Below are positions 52,851 to 62,156 of a stretch of 64,000 bases of DNA, one piece after another (position 1 is the stretch's first letter; each line of letters opens with the position of its first letter). Origin of the DNA: an uncultured Porphyromonas sp. (lineage in GTDB: Bacteria; Bacteroidota; Bacteroidia; Bacteroidales; Porphyromonadaceae); assembly GCF_938039215.1 (NCBI RefSeq), contig NZ_CALHVI010000019.1, positions 1-64,000 of the forward strand. The letters run 5' to 3'. The notes under the pieces are model-generated. The model saw nothing but the letters and a program-made list of their open reading frames with translations, made no database searches and had not been told where the DNA came from. Both the position numbers and the translations under genes were made by a program.

Positions 52851-53325
52851 TAATTAGTAAGAGTCTTGTACTACTTTCCCTACCGACACCTTACTTGTGG
52901 AAATCTTTTACCCTGGCACCACAGATAGACTATTTATCAAACACTTAGCAAACCATAGCCCTGTGTATAAGTCTGTGAGTAACCTTGTGCATACTCCTCA
53001 GAAGCTCTGATTTATAAGTGCTTAGGATAGCCCCCCTTGGGAGCCCTTTGGGAGGATAGTATAAGCCTCTGATAACAAAAGGCATACAGAAGGAACGAGA
53101 AAAGCAAACCTTTTCCCGTTTTTTTTTCTCCTAATAATTGGCAAACTTTGCATCAGAAAAGAGATCCCAAGGACACCATCAAGGCATGGCTACCTTACTG
53201 CAATATAAAGAGTTAGCCTCCTTCTTGCTTGTGGATAAGCTCTTCAAATCCATCAGAAACGTAGCCCGGCACGCACGGATGCTTCCCCTAGCACCCGAAC
53301 CCCTCTAGGCTCTATAATAAGTATA
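52850..53325. other. Candidate replication origin / dnaA upstream region
   Basis: Contains perfect DnaA boxes on the minus strand at 52962-52970 (TTATACACA) and 53230-53238 (TTATCCACA). Two one-mismatch boxes at 52974-52982 and 52986-52994 follow the first in the same orientation, exactly 12 bp apart start to start. A T-rich stretch (53119-53130) could unwind. AAACTTTGC at 53143-53151 is one base from the -7 consensus and could serve dnaA. Gene-free throughout. Confidence 0.55.
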
Positions 53326-53361
53326 ATGCTCTTGGCTCACGATTACGCGAGGCATACACTC

Positions 53362-54729
53362 ATGCATACCCCCATCCAACAGGACGGGGAGCAGCTCTGG
53401 AAGCAATGCCTCCAGATCATCGCTCGCTCCTGCGATCCTCAGACACTGCAGCGCTGGTTCGCTCCCATCCGCCCCCTCGGGATAGAAACTCGAGAGGACG
53501 AGGGGGGATCCTTCGAGGCACTTGTCCTAGAGGTGCCATCGAAGAGCTTCTATGAAGAGCTTCTTCGGGCGCATGAGACCCAGCTCATCCGGGCGCAGCA
53601 GGAGGTGCTCACCCCACGTGGGTTAGAGATCTACCTTGCCCCTGCACAAGCAGCTCCTGCCCCCTCTCCCGCTAAGATCGCTCGGACGCAGGACTACACC
53701 TCACATCTGAGTGCAGATCTTCGCTTCGAAACCTTCTATGAGAGTGCGTGTAACCGCGAAGCACTTCGCATCGCAGAGGCTACAGCTGCTCGTCCTGGAC
53801 AAGCACCCCTGAACTTCATCTTCATCTATGGTCCCAGCGGTGTGGGGAAGACCCACCTCTGCCAAGCCATCGGTCAGCGAGCTATGGAGCTTCATCCGAC
53901 GATGCGTGTATGCTATGTGTCGAGCTCTAAGTTCGAGACGCAGTTCATCCGGGACAGTCTGATGCGTGGGACAGAGCGGGGCATGTTCATCGACTTCTAC
54001 CAGCAGATGGACATCCTCATCATCGATGACATCCAAGGGCTCATCGGGAAGACCAAGACCCAACAAGCCTTCTTCGATATCTTCAATCACCTCTACCTCC
54101 TCGGCAAGCAGATCATCGTCACTTGTGATGTCCCTCCCGTGGACCTCAAGGGCATGGAAGCTCGTATCATGACGCGCATCCAGAGTGCGATGATGCTCCG
54201 CATTGATCGTCCTGACCTTGAGCTACGAAGGAAGATCCTTCAGCGTCGTGTCGCAGACAGCGGAGTTGAGCTCGGAGAAGAATGCGTTGAGTTCATCGCC
54301 GAGAACATGCAGGACAACGTTCGCCAGCTCGAAGGCGCCATCCGCACGATCGTCACGCACTCGAAGTTCTCGGATCTCGGTGCGGTAGACATCGACATGA
54401 CCCGCCGCATCGTCGGAGGCACGGTCTCCATCGAGCGCAAGGAGGTGACCCCCGAACTAGTGCTTGACACGGTATGTAAGGTCTTCGGCGTCGAAAAGGA
54501 ACAGCTTCGCACGCCTTCCCGCAAGTCAGTTCTTGCCCTCCCTCGCCAAGTGACGATGTACCTTGTGAAGAAGCACACCAGCGCTTCGTACAATACCATC
54601 GCCCAACTCCTCAACCGCAGCGACCACACGACCATCATGCACGGCTGCAAGGCGATCGAAGGGCGCATCAACATCGAGCCCTCCTTGAAGGAGCGCATTC
54701 AACAAGTTGAAGCCAGCTTCTTCGCTTAA
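53362..54729 (+). CDS. dnaA: Chromosomal replication initiator protein DnaA
   Basis: 455 residues from the ATG at 53362 (MHTPIQQDGEQLWKQCLQII); an in-frame ATG at 53326 would add 12 residues without family support. Domain I is at the N-terminus. The AAA+ domain III has Walker A GPSGVGKTHL, Walker B IIDDIQGL and sensor motifs. Domain IV carries the DnaA signature around NRSDHTTIMHGCKAIEGR, which binds DnaA boxes. DnaA boxes occur in the upstream gene-free region, so autoregulation or a local origin is likely. It is followed by a strong terminator. Confidence 0.97.
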   Translation: MHTPIQQDGEQLWKQCLQIIARSCDPQTLQRWFAPIRPLGIETREDEGGSFEALVLEVPSKSFYEELLRAHETQLIRAQQEVLTPRGLEIYLAPAQAAPAPSPAKIARTQDYTSHLSADLRFETFYESACNREALRIAEATAARPGQAPLNFIFIYGPSGVGKTHLCQAIGQRAMELHPTMRVCYVSSSKFETQFIRDSLMRGTERGMFIDFYQQMDILIIDDIQGLIGKTKTQQAFFDIFNHLYLLGKQIIVTCDVPPVDLKGMEARIMTRIQSAMMLRIDRPDLELRRKILQRRVADSGVELGEECVEFIAENMQDNVRQLEGAIRTIVTHSKFSDLGAVDIDMTRRIVGGTVSIERKEVTPELVLDTVCKVFGVEKEQLRTPSRKSVLALPRQVTMYLVKKHTSASYNTIAQLLNRSDHTTIMHGCKAIEGRINIEPSLKERIQQVEASFFA

Positions 54730-54749
54730 AGATACCGATACATAAAAGT

Positions 54750-54791
54750 AGTGATCCCCACCTCGATATCGAAGTGGGGATCACTGCTTTT
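54750..54791 (+). terminator. Terminator after dnaA
   Basis: Perfect 12-bp stem (54750-54761 with 54774-54785), followed by GCTTTTT. Confidence 0.85.
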
Positions 54792-54896
54792 TAGCTTCAG
54801 CAACAAGTACTCGCTTTACATCAATAAGTACAGCTGATTAGATCCTGGTGCCCGATAATAAGCAAAGCCATCCTAGGCTTAACTAAGAAGGAAGAG

Positions 54897-55097
54897 TCAG
54901 CGACGGGAGGGACTACAGATACCGCAGCGGCCACCGTCCTTAGCACAATGCTTGCAGTAACGGCAGTTCTTGCAAGCCGTGCAGTACTTCTTGCCCGTAC
55001 AGCGACCACCTTCGGTAGCATGCGAAGAGCTACAGGAGAGGGTCGAAACAGCAAGGAGGGAGAAGGTAAATAGAGAGAGAAGTAATCGACGCTTCAT
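54897..55097 (-). CDS. Small Cys-rich lipoprotein
   Basis: 66 residues from the ATG at 55097; the frame extends upstream to 55127, but MKRRLLLSLFTFSLLAVSTLSC is a clear lipoprotein signal (lipobox TLSC). The mature ~45 residues hold nine further Cys in a spaced pattern, CTGKKYCTACKNCRYCKHC and then CGIC, among Lys/Arg/Gly. This suggests a metal-binding or disulfide-knotted surface peptide. I know no named family. It has its own -7 element about 120 bp upstream, embedded in an inverted repeat. Confidence 0.75.
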   Translation of the reverse strand: MKRRLLLSLFTFSLLAVSTLSCSSSHATEGGRCTGKKYCTACKNCRYCKHCAKDGGRCGICSPSRR

Positions 55098-55204
55098 AGT
55101 GGGAGATGAATAATTAGGTGATGACACTAAGAGGTGGTGCTATAGTAGGTCAGCAATTCTATATAGGATCCTAGTCGAAGCTATATAGCATTCTTTCAGA
55201 AGCA

Positions 55205-55229
55205 ATATTACTACTAACAAAAGTAATAT
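55205..55229 (-). promoter_or_regulatory. Promoter inside inverted repeat (possible operator) of Cys-rich lipoprotein gene
   Basis: Minus strand TACTTTTGT (55217-55225) matches TAnnTTTG. It lies within a perfect 8-bp inverted repeat ATATTACT (55205-55212) / AGTAATAT (55222-55229). Downstream, two CTATATAG words (55159-55166, 55181-55188) bracket part of the leader. The layout suggests a repressor site over the promoter. Confidence 0.5.
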
Positions 55230-55382
55230 AAGATCCCAATAGAAATAATATTACATTCCAAGCGAAGCTATGCGGACAGCGCAGGAAGCAATAACTTCAC
55301 ACCGCCATTCAGCTGTCATTTCCGAAGTGCTACACGAGCAGATCAGCTACAAAGGAGCAGCAGAAGGACTTCGAACAAAAAG

Positions 55383-55419
55383 AAGAAGGAGACCGTACAC
55401 TTGGTACAGTCTCCTTCTT
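55383..55419 (-). terminator. Terminator of the ribosomal protein operon
   Basis: Perfect 11-bp stem (55383-55393 with 55409-55419), followed on the minus strand by CTTTTTG, 21 bp past the rpsN stop. It shows that transcription ends after rpsN. Confidence 0.85.
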
Positions 55420-55440
55420 TAGGATTGGTTAGCTAAGAGC

Positions 55441-55710
55441 TTACCAGCTAGCCTTCTTGACCCCAGGGATGAGGCCGGCAGAAGCCATCTCACGGAACTG
55501 AATACGAGAGATGCCGAACTGGCGCATGTAACCCTTAGGACGACCCGTCATGCTGCAGCGGTTGTGCAGACGTACGGGAGAAGCATTCTTAGGCAGAGCC
55601 TGGAGCGCTTCGTAGTTCCCTTCGGCCTTGAGCTGAGCACGCTTGGCAGCATACTTAGCGACGAGCTTCGCACGCTTTACTTCGCGTGCCTTCATTGATT
55701 CCTTTGCCAT
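55441..55710 (-). CDS. rpsN: 30S ribosomal protein S14
   Basis: 89 residues, the long zinc-free form (no CxxC pairs; a single Cys in [14 protein letters not shown]). It has the conserved [15 protein letters not shown] and [18 protein letters not shown]. It is the last gene of this operon segment; in relatives rpsH follows, but here a terminator does. Confidence 0.98.
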   Translation of the reverse strand: MAKESMKAREVKRAKLVAKYAAKRAQLKAEGNYEALQALPKNASPVRLHNRCSMTGRPKGYMRQFGISRIQFREMASAGLIPGVKKASW

Positions 55711-55715
55711 AGTAT

Positions 55716-56276
55716 TTAGTTGCCTTTCTTAGCGTTCTTGAATGGGAGGCCGAACTCCTTGAGGAGTGCGTAACCTTCTTCGTCCGTCTGAGCCGAGGTA
55801 ACGAACGTGATGTTCATACCGAGGATCTTCGTGATACCATCGAGGTTGATCTCAGGGAAGATGATCTGCTCGCTGATACCGAGGGTATAGTTTCCACGGC
55901 CATCGAACTTGCTTTCGATCCCCTTGAAGTCACGGATACGAGGAAGAGCGATACGGATCAGACGTTCGAGGAACTCGTACATCTGCTCACGACGCAGGGT
56001 AACCATGACACCGATAGGCATCTTCTTACGAAGCTTGAAGTTAGAGATGTCCTTCTTAGAGACCGTAGCTACAGCCTTCTGACCAGTGATGGCAGAAAGC
56101 TCAGCGATAGCGACATCGATGATCTTCTTATCGGCCGTAGCGATACCAAGACCCTGGTTGATGACGATCTTCTTGAGGACGGGCACCTGCATTCTGGACT
56201 TGTATCCGAACTGCTGAAGCAGGGCAGGAACGATGCGTTCCTTATATTCGTTCTTTAGACTTGCAGTATTGCTCAT
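55716..56276 (-). CDS. rplE: 50S ribosomal protein L5
   Basis: 186 residues, 5S rRNA-binding protein of the central protuberance. Conserved [29 protein letters not shown] and [10 protein letters not shown] are visible. Its start overlaps the rplX stop by one base (56276). Confidence 0.98.
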   Translation of the reverse strand: MSNTASLKNEYKERIVPALLQQFGYKSRMQVPVLKKIVINQGLGIATADKKIIDVAIAELSAITGQKAVATVSKKDISNFKLRKKMPIGVMVTLRREQMYEFLERLIRIALPRIRDFKGIESKFDGRGNYTLGISEQIIFPEINLDGITKILGMNITFVTSAQTDEEGYALLKEFGLPFKNAKKGN

Positions 56277-56596
56277 TACTTGATCTCCTCTCCTGACTTT
56301 TTGGAATAACGTACAAGCTTCCCTTCGTCATTGAGACGACGACCGATACGCGTAGCCTTACCCGTCGTAGGATCTAGGACGTTGAGCTTAGCGATATGGA
56401 TAGGAGCTTCCTTCTTCTCGATACCCCCCTGAGGGTTCTTAGCGCTGGGCTTAGCATGCTTAGCGACGATGGCTACACCCTCGACGATCGCACGCTGCTT
56501 GTCGACGAGGACTTCGAGCACGCGTCCCGTCTTACCCTTGTCTACACCGCTGAGGACGACGACCTGGTCGCCCTTCTTGATATGTAACTTACTCAT
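56276..56596 (-). CDS. rplX: 50S ribosomal protein L24
   Basis: 106 residues with an N-terminal KOW motif ([20 protein letters not shown]). An assembly-initiator protein for the 50S subunit. It follows rplN after 21 bp and overlaps rplE by one base. Confidence 0.98.
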   Translation of the reverse strand: MSKLHIKKGDQVVVLSGVDKGKTGRVLEVLVDKQRAIVEGVAIVAKHAKPSAKNPQGGIEKKEAPIHIAKLNVLDPTTGKATRIGRRLNDEGKLVRYSKKSGEEIK

Positions 56597-56617
56597 TTCT
56601 TCTTTCGTCTTTAAGGG

Positions 56618-56983
56618 TTAGAGGACTTCAGGCGCGAGAGAAACGATCTTCATATTCACGGCACGCAGCTCACGAGCCACAGGGCCGAAGATACGGCTAC
56701 CACGCATATCGCCAGCAGCGTTGAGGAGTACGCAAGCGTTGTCATCGAAGCGGATGTAGGAGCCATCGGGACGACGGACTTCCTTCTTGGTACGCACGAT
56801 GATCGCCTTGGAGACGACCCCCTTCTTCAGGTCAGAAGAAGGGATGACGCTCTTGACAGCAACGACGATGATATCACCGACAGAGGCATAGCGACGGCGA
56901 GTCCCGCCGAGGACACGGATACAAAGGGCTTCCTTAGCTCCGCTATTGTCTGCTACTACGAGTCTTGATTCTTGCTGGATCAT
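56618..56983 (-). CDS. rplN: 50S ribosomal protein L14
   Basis: 121 residues, full length. Starts [31 protein letters not shown], with the conserved ADNSGAK and [18 protein letters not shown]. It binds 23S rRNA near the L19 bridge. It lies 3 bp after rpsQ. Confidence 0.98.
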   Translation of the reverse strand: MIQQESRLVVADNSGAKEALCIRVLGGTRRRYASVGDIIVVAVKSVIPSSDLKKGVVSKAIIVRTKKEVRRPDGSYIRFDDNACVLLNAAGDMRGSRIFGPVARELRAVNMKIVSLAPEVL

Positions 56984-56986
56984 ATA

Positions 56987-57244
56987 CTACTTAGCTCTTT
57001 CGATAATATTGACTAATCTCCATCTCTTGGTACGGCTCAAAGGGCGAGTCTCCATGATACGGACAGTATCACCGATGTTGCACTCGTTCTTCTCGTCGTG
57101 AGCATGGTACTTCTTCGTCTTGTTGACGAACTTACCATAGATAGGGTGCTTTTCCTTCCACTTGACAGCGACCGTGATGGTCTTGTCCATCTTATTGGAA
57201 GAAACGACGCCTACACGTTCTTTTCTTAATCTTCTCTGTTCCAT
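56987..57244 (-). CDS. rpsQ: 30S ribosomal protein S17
   Basis: 85 residues. An OB-fold protein of the 30S body with conserved [16 protein letters not shown] and [17 protein letters not shown]. Located between rpmC and rplN in the canonical order. Confidence 0.98.
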   Translation of the reverse strand: MEQRRLRKERVGVVSSNKMDKTITVAVKWKEKHPIYGKFVNKTKKYHAHDEKNECNIGDTVRIMETRPLSRTKRWRLVNIIERAK

Positions 57245-57256
57245 CGGGCGGACACA

Positions 57257-57454
57257 TTAATTGTTGTTGAGTTCACGCTCACGAAGAATAGTCTTCATCT
57301 GAGCGATCGTGCGACGCATGCGGCGGAGCTCAGCAGGAGAATCTGCTGGGGTGACTGCATGGTCAATGCGCTTCTTGTCGTAAGCTGCCTCTTCGGCTAC
57401 CACACGCTCCTGTAGCTCAGGCGTAGTGAGCGCCTTAATCTCTGCTAGTTTCAT
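57257..57454 (-). CDS. rpmC: 50S ribosomal protein L29
   Basis: 65 residues, the usual two-helix L29 near the exit tunnel. It shows the conserved MRRTIAQMKTILRERE-like C-terminal helix (RRMRRTIAQMKTILRER). It sits 8 bp downstream of rplP. Confidence 0.97.
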   Translation of the reverse strand: MKLAEIKALTTPELQERVVAEEAAYDKKRIDHAVTPADSPAELRRMRRTIAQMKTILRERELNNN

Positions 57455-57462
57455 CTCTTCTA

Positions 57463-57897
57463 TTACAGGTTAGTGTTAGACATATCGTAGTCACGACGGA
57501 CGACGAACTTGGTAGTGACGGGGAGCTTCTGCGCAGCAAGGCGGAGCGCTTCCTTAGCGATCTCGAAGGAAACACCTTCGATCTCGAAGAGCATACGACC
57601 TGGCGTAACGTTGGCTACGAAGCCTTCAGGAGAACCCTTACCCTTACCCATTCGGACGTCGGCAGGCTTCTTGGTGATAGGCTTATCTGGGAAGATACGT
57701 ACCCAGACCTGACCCTGACGCTGCATATAGCGAGTCACAGCGATACGAGCTGCTTCGATCTGACGACCAGTGATCCAGCGAGTGCCGAGTGACTTGATCC
57801 CGAAAGAACCGAAGGCGAGCTGGTTGCCGCGCTGGGCGTTACCCTTAGCGCGACCCTTCTGGACTCTTCTAAACTTAGTTTTCTTAGGTTGTAACAT
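57463..57897 (-). CDS. rplP: 50S ribosomal protein L16
   Basis: 144 residues. The start [20 protein letters not shown] and the loop [15 protein letters not shown], which reaches towards the peptidyl transferase centre, are typical. It lies 22 bp after rpsC. Confidence 0.98.
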   Translation of the reverse strand: MLQPKKTKFRRVQKGRAKGNAQRGNQLAFGSFGIKSLGTRWITGRQIEAARIAVTRYMQRQGQVWVRIFPDKPITKKPADVRMGKGKGSPEGFVANVTPGRMLFEIEGVSFEIAKEALRLAAQKLPVTTKFVVRRDYDMSNTNL

Positions 57898-57919
57898 TGC
57901 TGTCTTCTGTTCTTATACG

Positions 57920-58669
57920 TTAGCGATTGCCTCCTCTTCTGCCACCACGACCATCACGACGGCTGTCACGACGATCACGGCCACCTTCACGGCGACCACC
58001 GTGACCTGGCTGAGGGTTGGTGAACGAAGGAGCTAGGTCACGCTTACCGTAGACTTCACCCTTGCAGATCCACACCTTGATACCGAGGATACCGACCTTG
58101 GTCAGAGCTTCAGCCTGAGCATAGTCGATGTCGGCACGGAGTGTGTGCAGTGGGGTACGTCCTTCCTTGTACATCTCGGAGCGAGCGATTTCAGCACCAT
58201 TCAGACGACCAGAGATCTGTACCTTGATCCCTTCTGCTCCACCACGCATAGCAGCACCGATGGCACCCTTTACTGCGCGACGATAAGCGATCTTCCCTTC
58301 GAGCTGACGAGCGATGTTGTCAGCGACAATCGCAGCATCGATATCTGGACGACGAACTTCAAAGATGTTGATCTGAACATCCTTGTTGGTGATCTTCTTG
58401 AGCTCTTCCTTGAGCGTATCTACATCCTGGCCACCCTTACCGATCACGATGCCTGGACGTGCCGTGCAGATGGTGATGGTGACGTTCTTGAGAGCACGCT
58501 CGATGACGATACGAGAGACACTAGCCTTAGCCAGACGGACGCTGAGGTAGCGACGCAGGCGGCTATCTTCAAGAAGCTTGTCACCGTACTTACGACCGCC
58601 ATACCAGTTGGAATCCCATCCACGGATGTATCCCAAACGACTGCTAATAGGATTAATCTTTTGTCCCAT
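57920..58669 (-). CDS. rpsC: 30S ribosomal protein S3
   Basis: 249 residues, longer than the E. coli protein (233) because of a Gly/Arg/Asp-rich tail ([19 protein letters not shown]). The KH domain has [18 protein letters not shown], and [24 protein letters not shown] is conserved. It forms part of the mRNA entry site. It starts 5 bp after rplV. Confidence 0.98.
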   Translation of the reverse strand: MGQKINPISSRLGYIRGWDSNWYGGRKYGDKLLEDSRLRRYLSVRLAKASVSRIVIERALKNVTITICTARPGIVIGKGGQDVDTLKEELKKITNKDVQINIFEVRRPDIDAAIVADNIARQLEGKIAYRRAVKGAIGAAMRGGAEGIKVQISGRLNGAEIARSEMYKEGRTPLHTLRADIDYAQAEALTKVGILGIKVWICKGEVYGKRDLAPSFTNPQPGHGGRREGGRDRRDSRRDGRGGRRGGNR

Positions 58670-58674
58670 CTGGT

Positions 58675-59079
58675 TTAGTTCTCTTTATTGGTTAGTGAAT
58701 CGACAAAGATCGTGACGTGGTTCGAACGCTTACGGATACGGTAGCCACGACCCTGAGGGGCGGGGCGCATACGCTTGAGCGTAGCAGCACCGTCGACGAA
58801 GATGCGAGAGATGTAGAGCTCACCATCTTCGGCCTTACGTCCATTCTTCTCTTCCCAGTTAGCGATAGCTGAGCGGAGGAGCTTTTCCACGCGAGCAGCG
58901 GCTTCCTTGTTAGAGAACTTGAGTACCCCGAGCGCACGACCTACTTCCATGCCACGCACGAGGTCAGCCACGAGACGCATCTTACGAGGCGAGGTGGGGA
59001 CGTTGCGGAGCGAAGCGAAGTACGTAGACTTCAGGGCTTGCTTTCTTTCTTCGGCTGATATTTTCTTTCTTGCACCCAT
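58675..59079 (-). CDS. rplV: 50S ribosomal protein L22
   Basis: 134 residues; its beta-hairpin ([23 protein letters not shown]) lines the exit tunnel, and N-terminal [14 protein letters not shown] is conserved. Slightly extended N-terminus ([13 protein letters not shown]) as in other Bacteroidota. It follows rpsS after 43 bp. Confidence 0.98.
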   Translation of the reverse strand: MGARKKISAEERKQALKSTYFASLRNVPTSPRKMRLVADLVRGMEVGRALGVLKFSNKEAAARVEKLLRSAIANWEEKNGRKAEDGELYISRIFVDGAATLKRMRPAPQGRGYRIRKRSNHVTIFVDSLTNKEN

Positions 59080-59122
59080 TGTTTCTTTTCTTACTTAAAG
59101 GTCTGAATTACTTCCAGCCGAA

Positions 59123-59392
59123 TTACTTCTTCTTGTTACCGCCATGACCACGGAAGGTACGCGTAGGAGAGAATTCTCCGAGCTTGTGCCCTACCATGTT
59201 TTCGGTGATGAACACGGGGATGAACTTATTCCCGTTGTGTACGGCAATCGTATGACCGACGAAGTCAGGGCTGATCATCGAGGCGCGAGCCCAAGTCTTG
59301 ATGACGACCTTCTTGCCAGATTCATTCATCGCCAAGACCTTCTTCTCGAGCTTCAGGTTGATATATGGACCTTTCTTTAATGAACGACTCAT
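59123..59392 (-). CDS. rpsS: 30S ribosomal protein S19
   Basis: 89 residues. Starts [19 protein letters not shown], with [22 protein letters not shown] and [16 protein letters not shown] conserved. A head protein paired with S13. It lies 20 bp downstream of rplB. Confidence 0.98.
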   Translation of the reverse strand: MSRSLKKGPYINLKLEKKVLAMNESGKKVVIKTWARASMISPDFVGHTIAVHNGNKFIPVFITENMVGHKLGEFSPTRTFRGHGGNKKK

Positions 59393-59412
59393 AATTCTTT
59401 TTGATTAATCAG

Positions 59413-60237
59413 TTACTTCTTACGTCTCTCGATGATGTACTTAGACGAGTGCTTCTTAGGAGCACGAGTCTTGAGACCCTTAGAGTAGAGACCCGTACGA
59501 GAGCGTGGGTGACCACCAGAAGCGCGGCCTTCACCACCACCCATTGGGTGATCTACAGGGTTCATGACGACACCTCGGTTGTGAGGACGACGACCGAGCC
59601 AACGGCTACGACCGGCCTTCCCTGAGCGCTCGAGGGCGTGGTCTGAGTTACCTACGGCACCGATGGTAGCCTTACAGGCGGAGAGGATACGACGAGTCTC
59701 TCCCGAAGGCATCTTGATGACAGCGTAGAGACCTTCGCGAGAAGTAAGCTGAGCGAAGACACCCGCAGAGCGGACCATCTTAGCTCCCTGACCTGGACGA
59801 AGCTCGATATTGTGAATGATCGTACCGACAGGGATGTTAGCCAGGGGAAGGCTGTTCCCTACCTCAGGAGCTGCTTCAGCACCTGACATCACTTGCTGAC
59901 CTACCTGCAGGCCGTTAGGAGCGAGGATATAAGCCTTCGCACCGTCGGCGTAGTACAGCAGAGCGATACGAGCTGTACGATTTGGATCGTACTCGATGCT
60001 CTTGACCGTAGCAGGGATACCGTCCTTGCTTCTCTTGAAGTCGATAAGACGCAGCTTCTGCTTGTGACCACCACCGATGTAGCGCATGGTCATCTTACCG
60101 GTGTTGTTACGACCACCGGACTTCTTCTTACCTACGACAAGGGACTTCTCTGGTGCGCTGGCAGTGATGTTATCGAACGCACCAATAACCTTATGTCTTT
60201 GCCCCGGGGTAGTGGGCTTGAGTTTACGTATTGCCAT
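59413..60237 (-). CDS. rplB: 50S ribosomal protein L2
   Basis: 274 residues, full length. The conserved [16 protein letters not shown] near the C-terminus includes the His near the peptidyl transferase centre. Also [21 protein letters not shown] and [15 protein letters not shown]. It lies 8 bp after rplW. Confidence 0.99.
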   Translation of the reverse strand: MAIRKLKPTTPGQRHKVIGAFDNITASAPEKSLVVGKKKSGGRNNTGKMTMRYIGGGHKQKLRLIDFKRSKDGIPATVKSIEYDPNRTARIALLYYADGAKAYILAPNGLQVGQQVMSGAEAAPEVGNSLPLANIPVGTIIHNIELRPGQGAKMVRSAGVFAQLTSREGLYAVIKMPSGETRRILSACKATIGAVGNSDHALERSGKAGRSRWLGRRPHNRGVVMNPVDHPMGGGEGRASGGHPRSRTGLYSKGLKTRAPKKHSSKYIIERRKK

Positions 60238-60245
60238 TGTTGAAC

Positions 60246-60539
60246 TTAGATGTTAGCGTAAAAGTCGATGGTCTGACCCTTTTCAAGTGTAACGACAGCC
60301 TTCTTAAACGCAGCGACCTTGCCACGGATGAGTCCACTCTTCGTATAGCGAGCCTTACGCTTACCGCTATAGTTCACGGTGTTTACACTTTCGACCTTTA
60401 CATTGTACAGAGCCTCGACGGCCTTCTTGATCTCGATCTTGTTGGCATCAGGAGAGACGCGGAAGACGTAGCGCTCGGCAGTCTTCTCAGTCAGGGCAGT
60501 TGTCTTCTCCGTGATAACGGGCTTGATGATAATTCCCAT
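60246..60539 (-). CDS. rplW: 50S ribosomal protein L23
   Basis: 97 residues. [16 protein letters not shown] and [23 protein letters not shown] features ([19 protein letters not shown]) are typical. It is the docking site for trigger factor and SRP at the tunnel exit. It follows rplD after 19 bp. Confidence 0.98.
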   Translation of the reverse strand: MGIIIKPVITEKTTALTEKTAERYVFRVSPDANKIEIKKAVEALYNVKVESVNTVNYSGKRKARYTKSGLIRGKVAAFKKAVVTLEKGQTIDFYANI

Positions 60540-60558
60540 GATTCAGTATCTCCTTTGA

Positions 60559-61188
60559 TTATGCCTTAAACTGTTCGTTGATCACCGCTACAGCAGCCTC
60601 CGTCAGGACGAGCTTCTTGCAGTCAAGTACCGAGTAGGTATTGAGCTGGAAAGCGTTCATCACGCGAGCGGAAGGAAGGTTGCGGGAAGAGAGGACGAGG
60701 TTGTCCGAGAGAGCTTCGACGACGAAGAGCGCCTTCTGGTCAGCTACATGGAGTGCTTCAGAGAGAGCGACGAAGTCCTTCGTCTTAGGAGCAGCTAGCT
60801 CGAAGTTCTCGACGACGATGATCGCCTCAGAGGAAGCCTTGTAGCTCAGAGCAGAGCGACGGGCAAGAGCCTTGAGCTTCTTGTTGAGCTTGAAGCTGTA
60901 GTCACGTGGGGTAGGACCGAAGACACGACCACCACCTACGAGGACAGGAGAGTTGATATCCCCACGGCGAGCGCCGCCACCGCCCTTCTGACGGATCAGC
61001 TTGCGGGTACTCCCAGAGATCTCACTACGCTCCTTAGACTTGTGCGTACCCTGACGCTGGTTGGCCAGATATTGCTTTACGTCCAAGTAAATAGCGTGGT
61101 CGTTAGGCTGGATAGCGAAGATCGCATCATCGAGCGTGATCTTACGACCGGTATCTTCTCCCTTGATGTTATAGATGCTCAGTTCCAT
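60559..61188 (-). CDS. rplD: 50S ribosomal protein L4
   Basis: 209 residues with the tunnel loop [24 protein letters not shown] and conserved [17 protein letters not shown]. It begins directly after the rplC stop (61189). Autoregulation of S10 operons by L4 is known in E. coli; no such leader can be judged here because the operon start is outside the window. Confidence 0.98.
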   Translation of the reverse strand: MELSIYNIKGEDTGRKITLDDAIFAIQPNDHAIYLDVKQYLANQRQGTHKSKERSEISGSTRKLIRQKGGGGARRGDINSPVLVGGGRVFGPTPRDYSFKLNKKLKALARRSALSYKASSEAIIVVENFELAAPKTKDFVALSEALHVADQKALFVVEALSDNLVLSSRNLPSARVMNAFQLNTYSVLDCKKLVLTEAAVAVINEQFKA

Positions 61189-61809
61189 TTACTTTTCGAT
61201 TGCAACGATTGAACCTTTAGCACCGGGCACGCTCCCCTTGATGAGCAGGAGGTTGTGCTCGGGCATTACCTTGATCACTTCGAGGTTCTGAACGGTGACA
61301 CGTTCGTTACCCATCTGGCCCGCCATGCGAGTTCCCTTGAAGACCTTAGCTGGGTACGAACACGCACCGATAGACCCGGGAGCACGAAGACGGTTGTGCT
61401 GACCGTGCGTAGTCTGACCGACACCGCCGAAGCCGTGACGCTTGACTACACCCTGGAATCCCTTACCCTTGGACGTGCCGATTACATCGACGAAGACCGT
61501 CCCTTCGAAGAAATTCACGTCGATCACATCACCGAGATTGTACTGGCTGCAATCGAACCCCTTGAACTCGGCCAAGTGTCTCTTGGGAGCAACGCCAGCC
61601 TTCTGGAAGTGACCCTGAAGAGGCTTGGACGTGTGCTTTTCCTTAGCATCCACGAACCCAAGCTGAAGTGCTTCATAGCCATCCTTCTCAAGAGACTTGA
61701 TCTGCGTCACCACGCAAGGACCTACTTCAATAACAGTGCATGGGATGTTCTTCCCCTCGGCACTGAATACGGATGTCATTCCGATTTTCTTTCCTAATAA
61801 ACCTGGCAT
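61189..61809 (-). CDS. rplC: 50S ribosomal protein L3
   Basis: 206 residues. Begins with [28 protein letters not shown], with the conserved [26 protein letters not shown] loop near the peptidyl transferase centre and [20 protein letters not shown]. It lies 21 bp after rpsJ. Confidence 0.99.
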   Translation of the reverse strand: MPGLLGKKIGMTSVFSAEGKNIPCTVIEVGPCVVTQIKSLEKDGYEALQLGFVDAKEKHTSKPLQGHFQKAGVAPKRHLAEFKGFDCSQYNLGDVIDVNFFEGTVFVDVIGTSKGKGFQGVVKRHGFGGVGQTTHGQHNRLRAPGSIGACSYPAKVFKGTRMAGQMGNERVTVQNLEVIKVMPEHNLLLIKGSVPGAKGSIVAIEK

Positions 61810-61830
61810 TTCAGTTTCTTATTTAGTTGA

Positions 61831-62136
61831 TCACACCTTGATTTCTACTTCTACACCGCTGGGGAGCTCGAGCTTCATAAGCGCATCGATGGTCTCAGCC
61901 GTGGAGTTGTAGATATCGATGAGTCGCTTGTAGGAGCTAAGCTCGAACTGCTCGCGGCTCTTCTTGTTGACGAAGGTCGAGCGGTTCACCGTGAAGATAC
62001 GCTTGTGCGTAGGCAGGGGAATTGGACCACTAACCACAGCACCAGAGGCCTTGACGGTCTTGACGATCTTCTCTGCCGACTTATCGAGCAGCGTATGATC
62101 GTACGACTTCAACTTAATTCTAATCTTTTGGCTCAT
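61831..62136 (-). CDS. rpsJ: 30S ribosomal protein S10
   Basis: 101 residues: [22 protein letters not shown] and [26 protein letters not shown] are conserved. Also the NusB partner in antitermination. It lies 20 bp after fusA and opens the S10 segment. Confidence 0.99.
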   Translation of the reverse strand: MSQKIRIKLKSYDHTLLDKSAEKIVKTVKASGAVVSGPIPLPTHKRIFTVNRSTFVNKKSREQFELSSYKRLIDIYNSTAETIDALMKLELPSGVEVEIKV

Positions 62137-62156
62137 ATCTCTAGTTGTAATACTAT

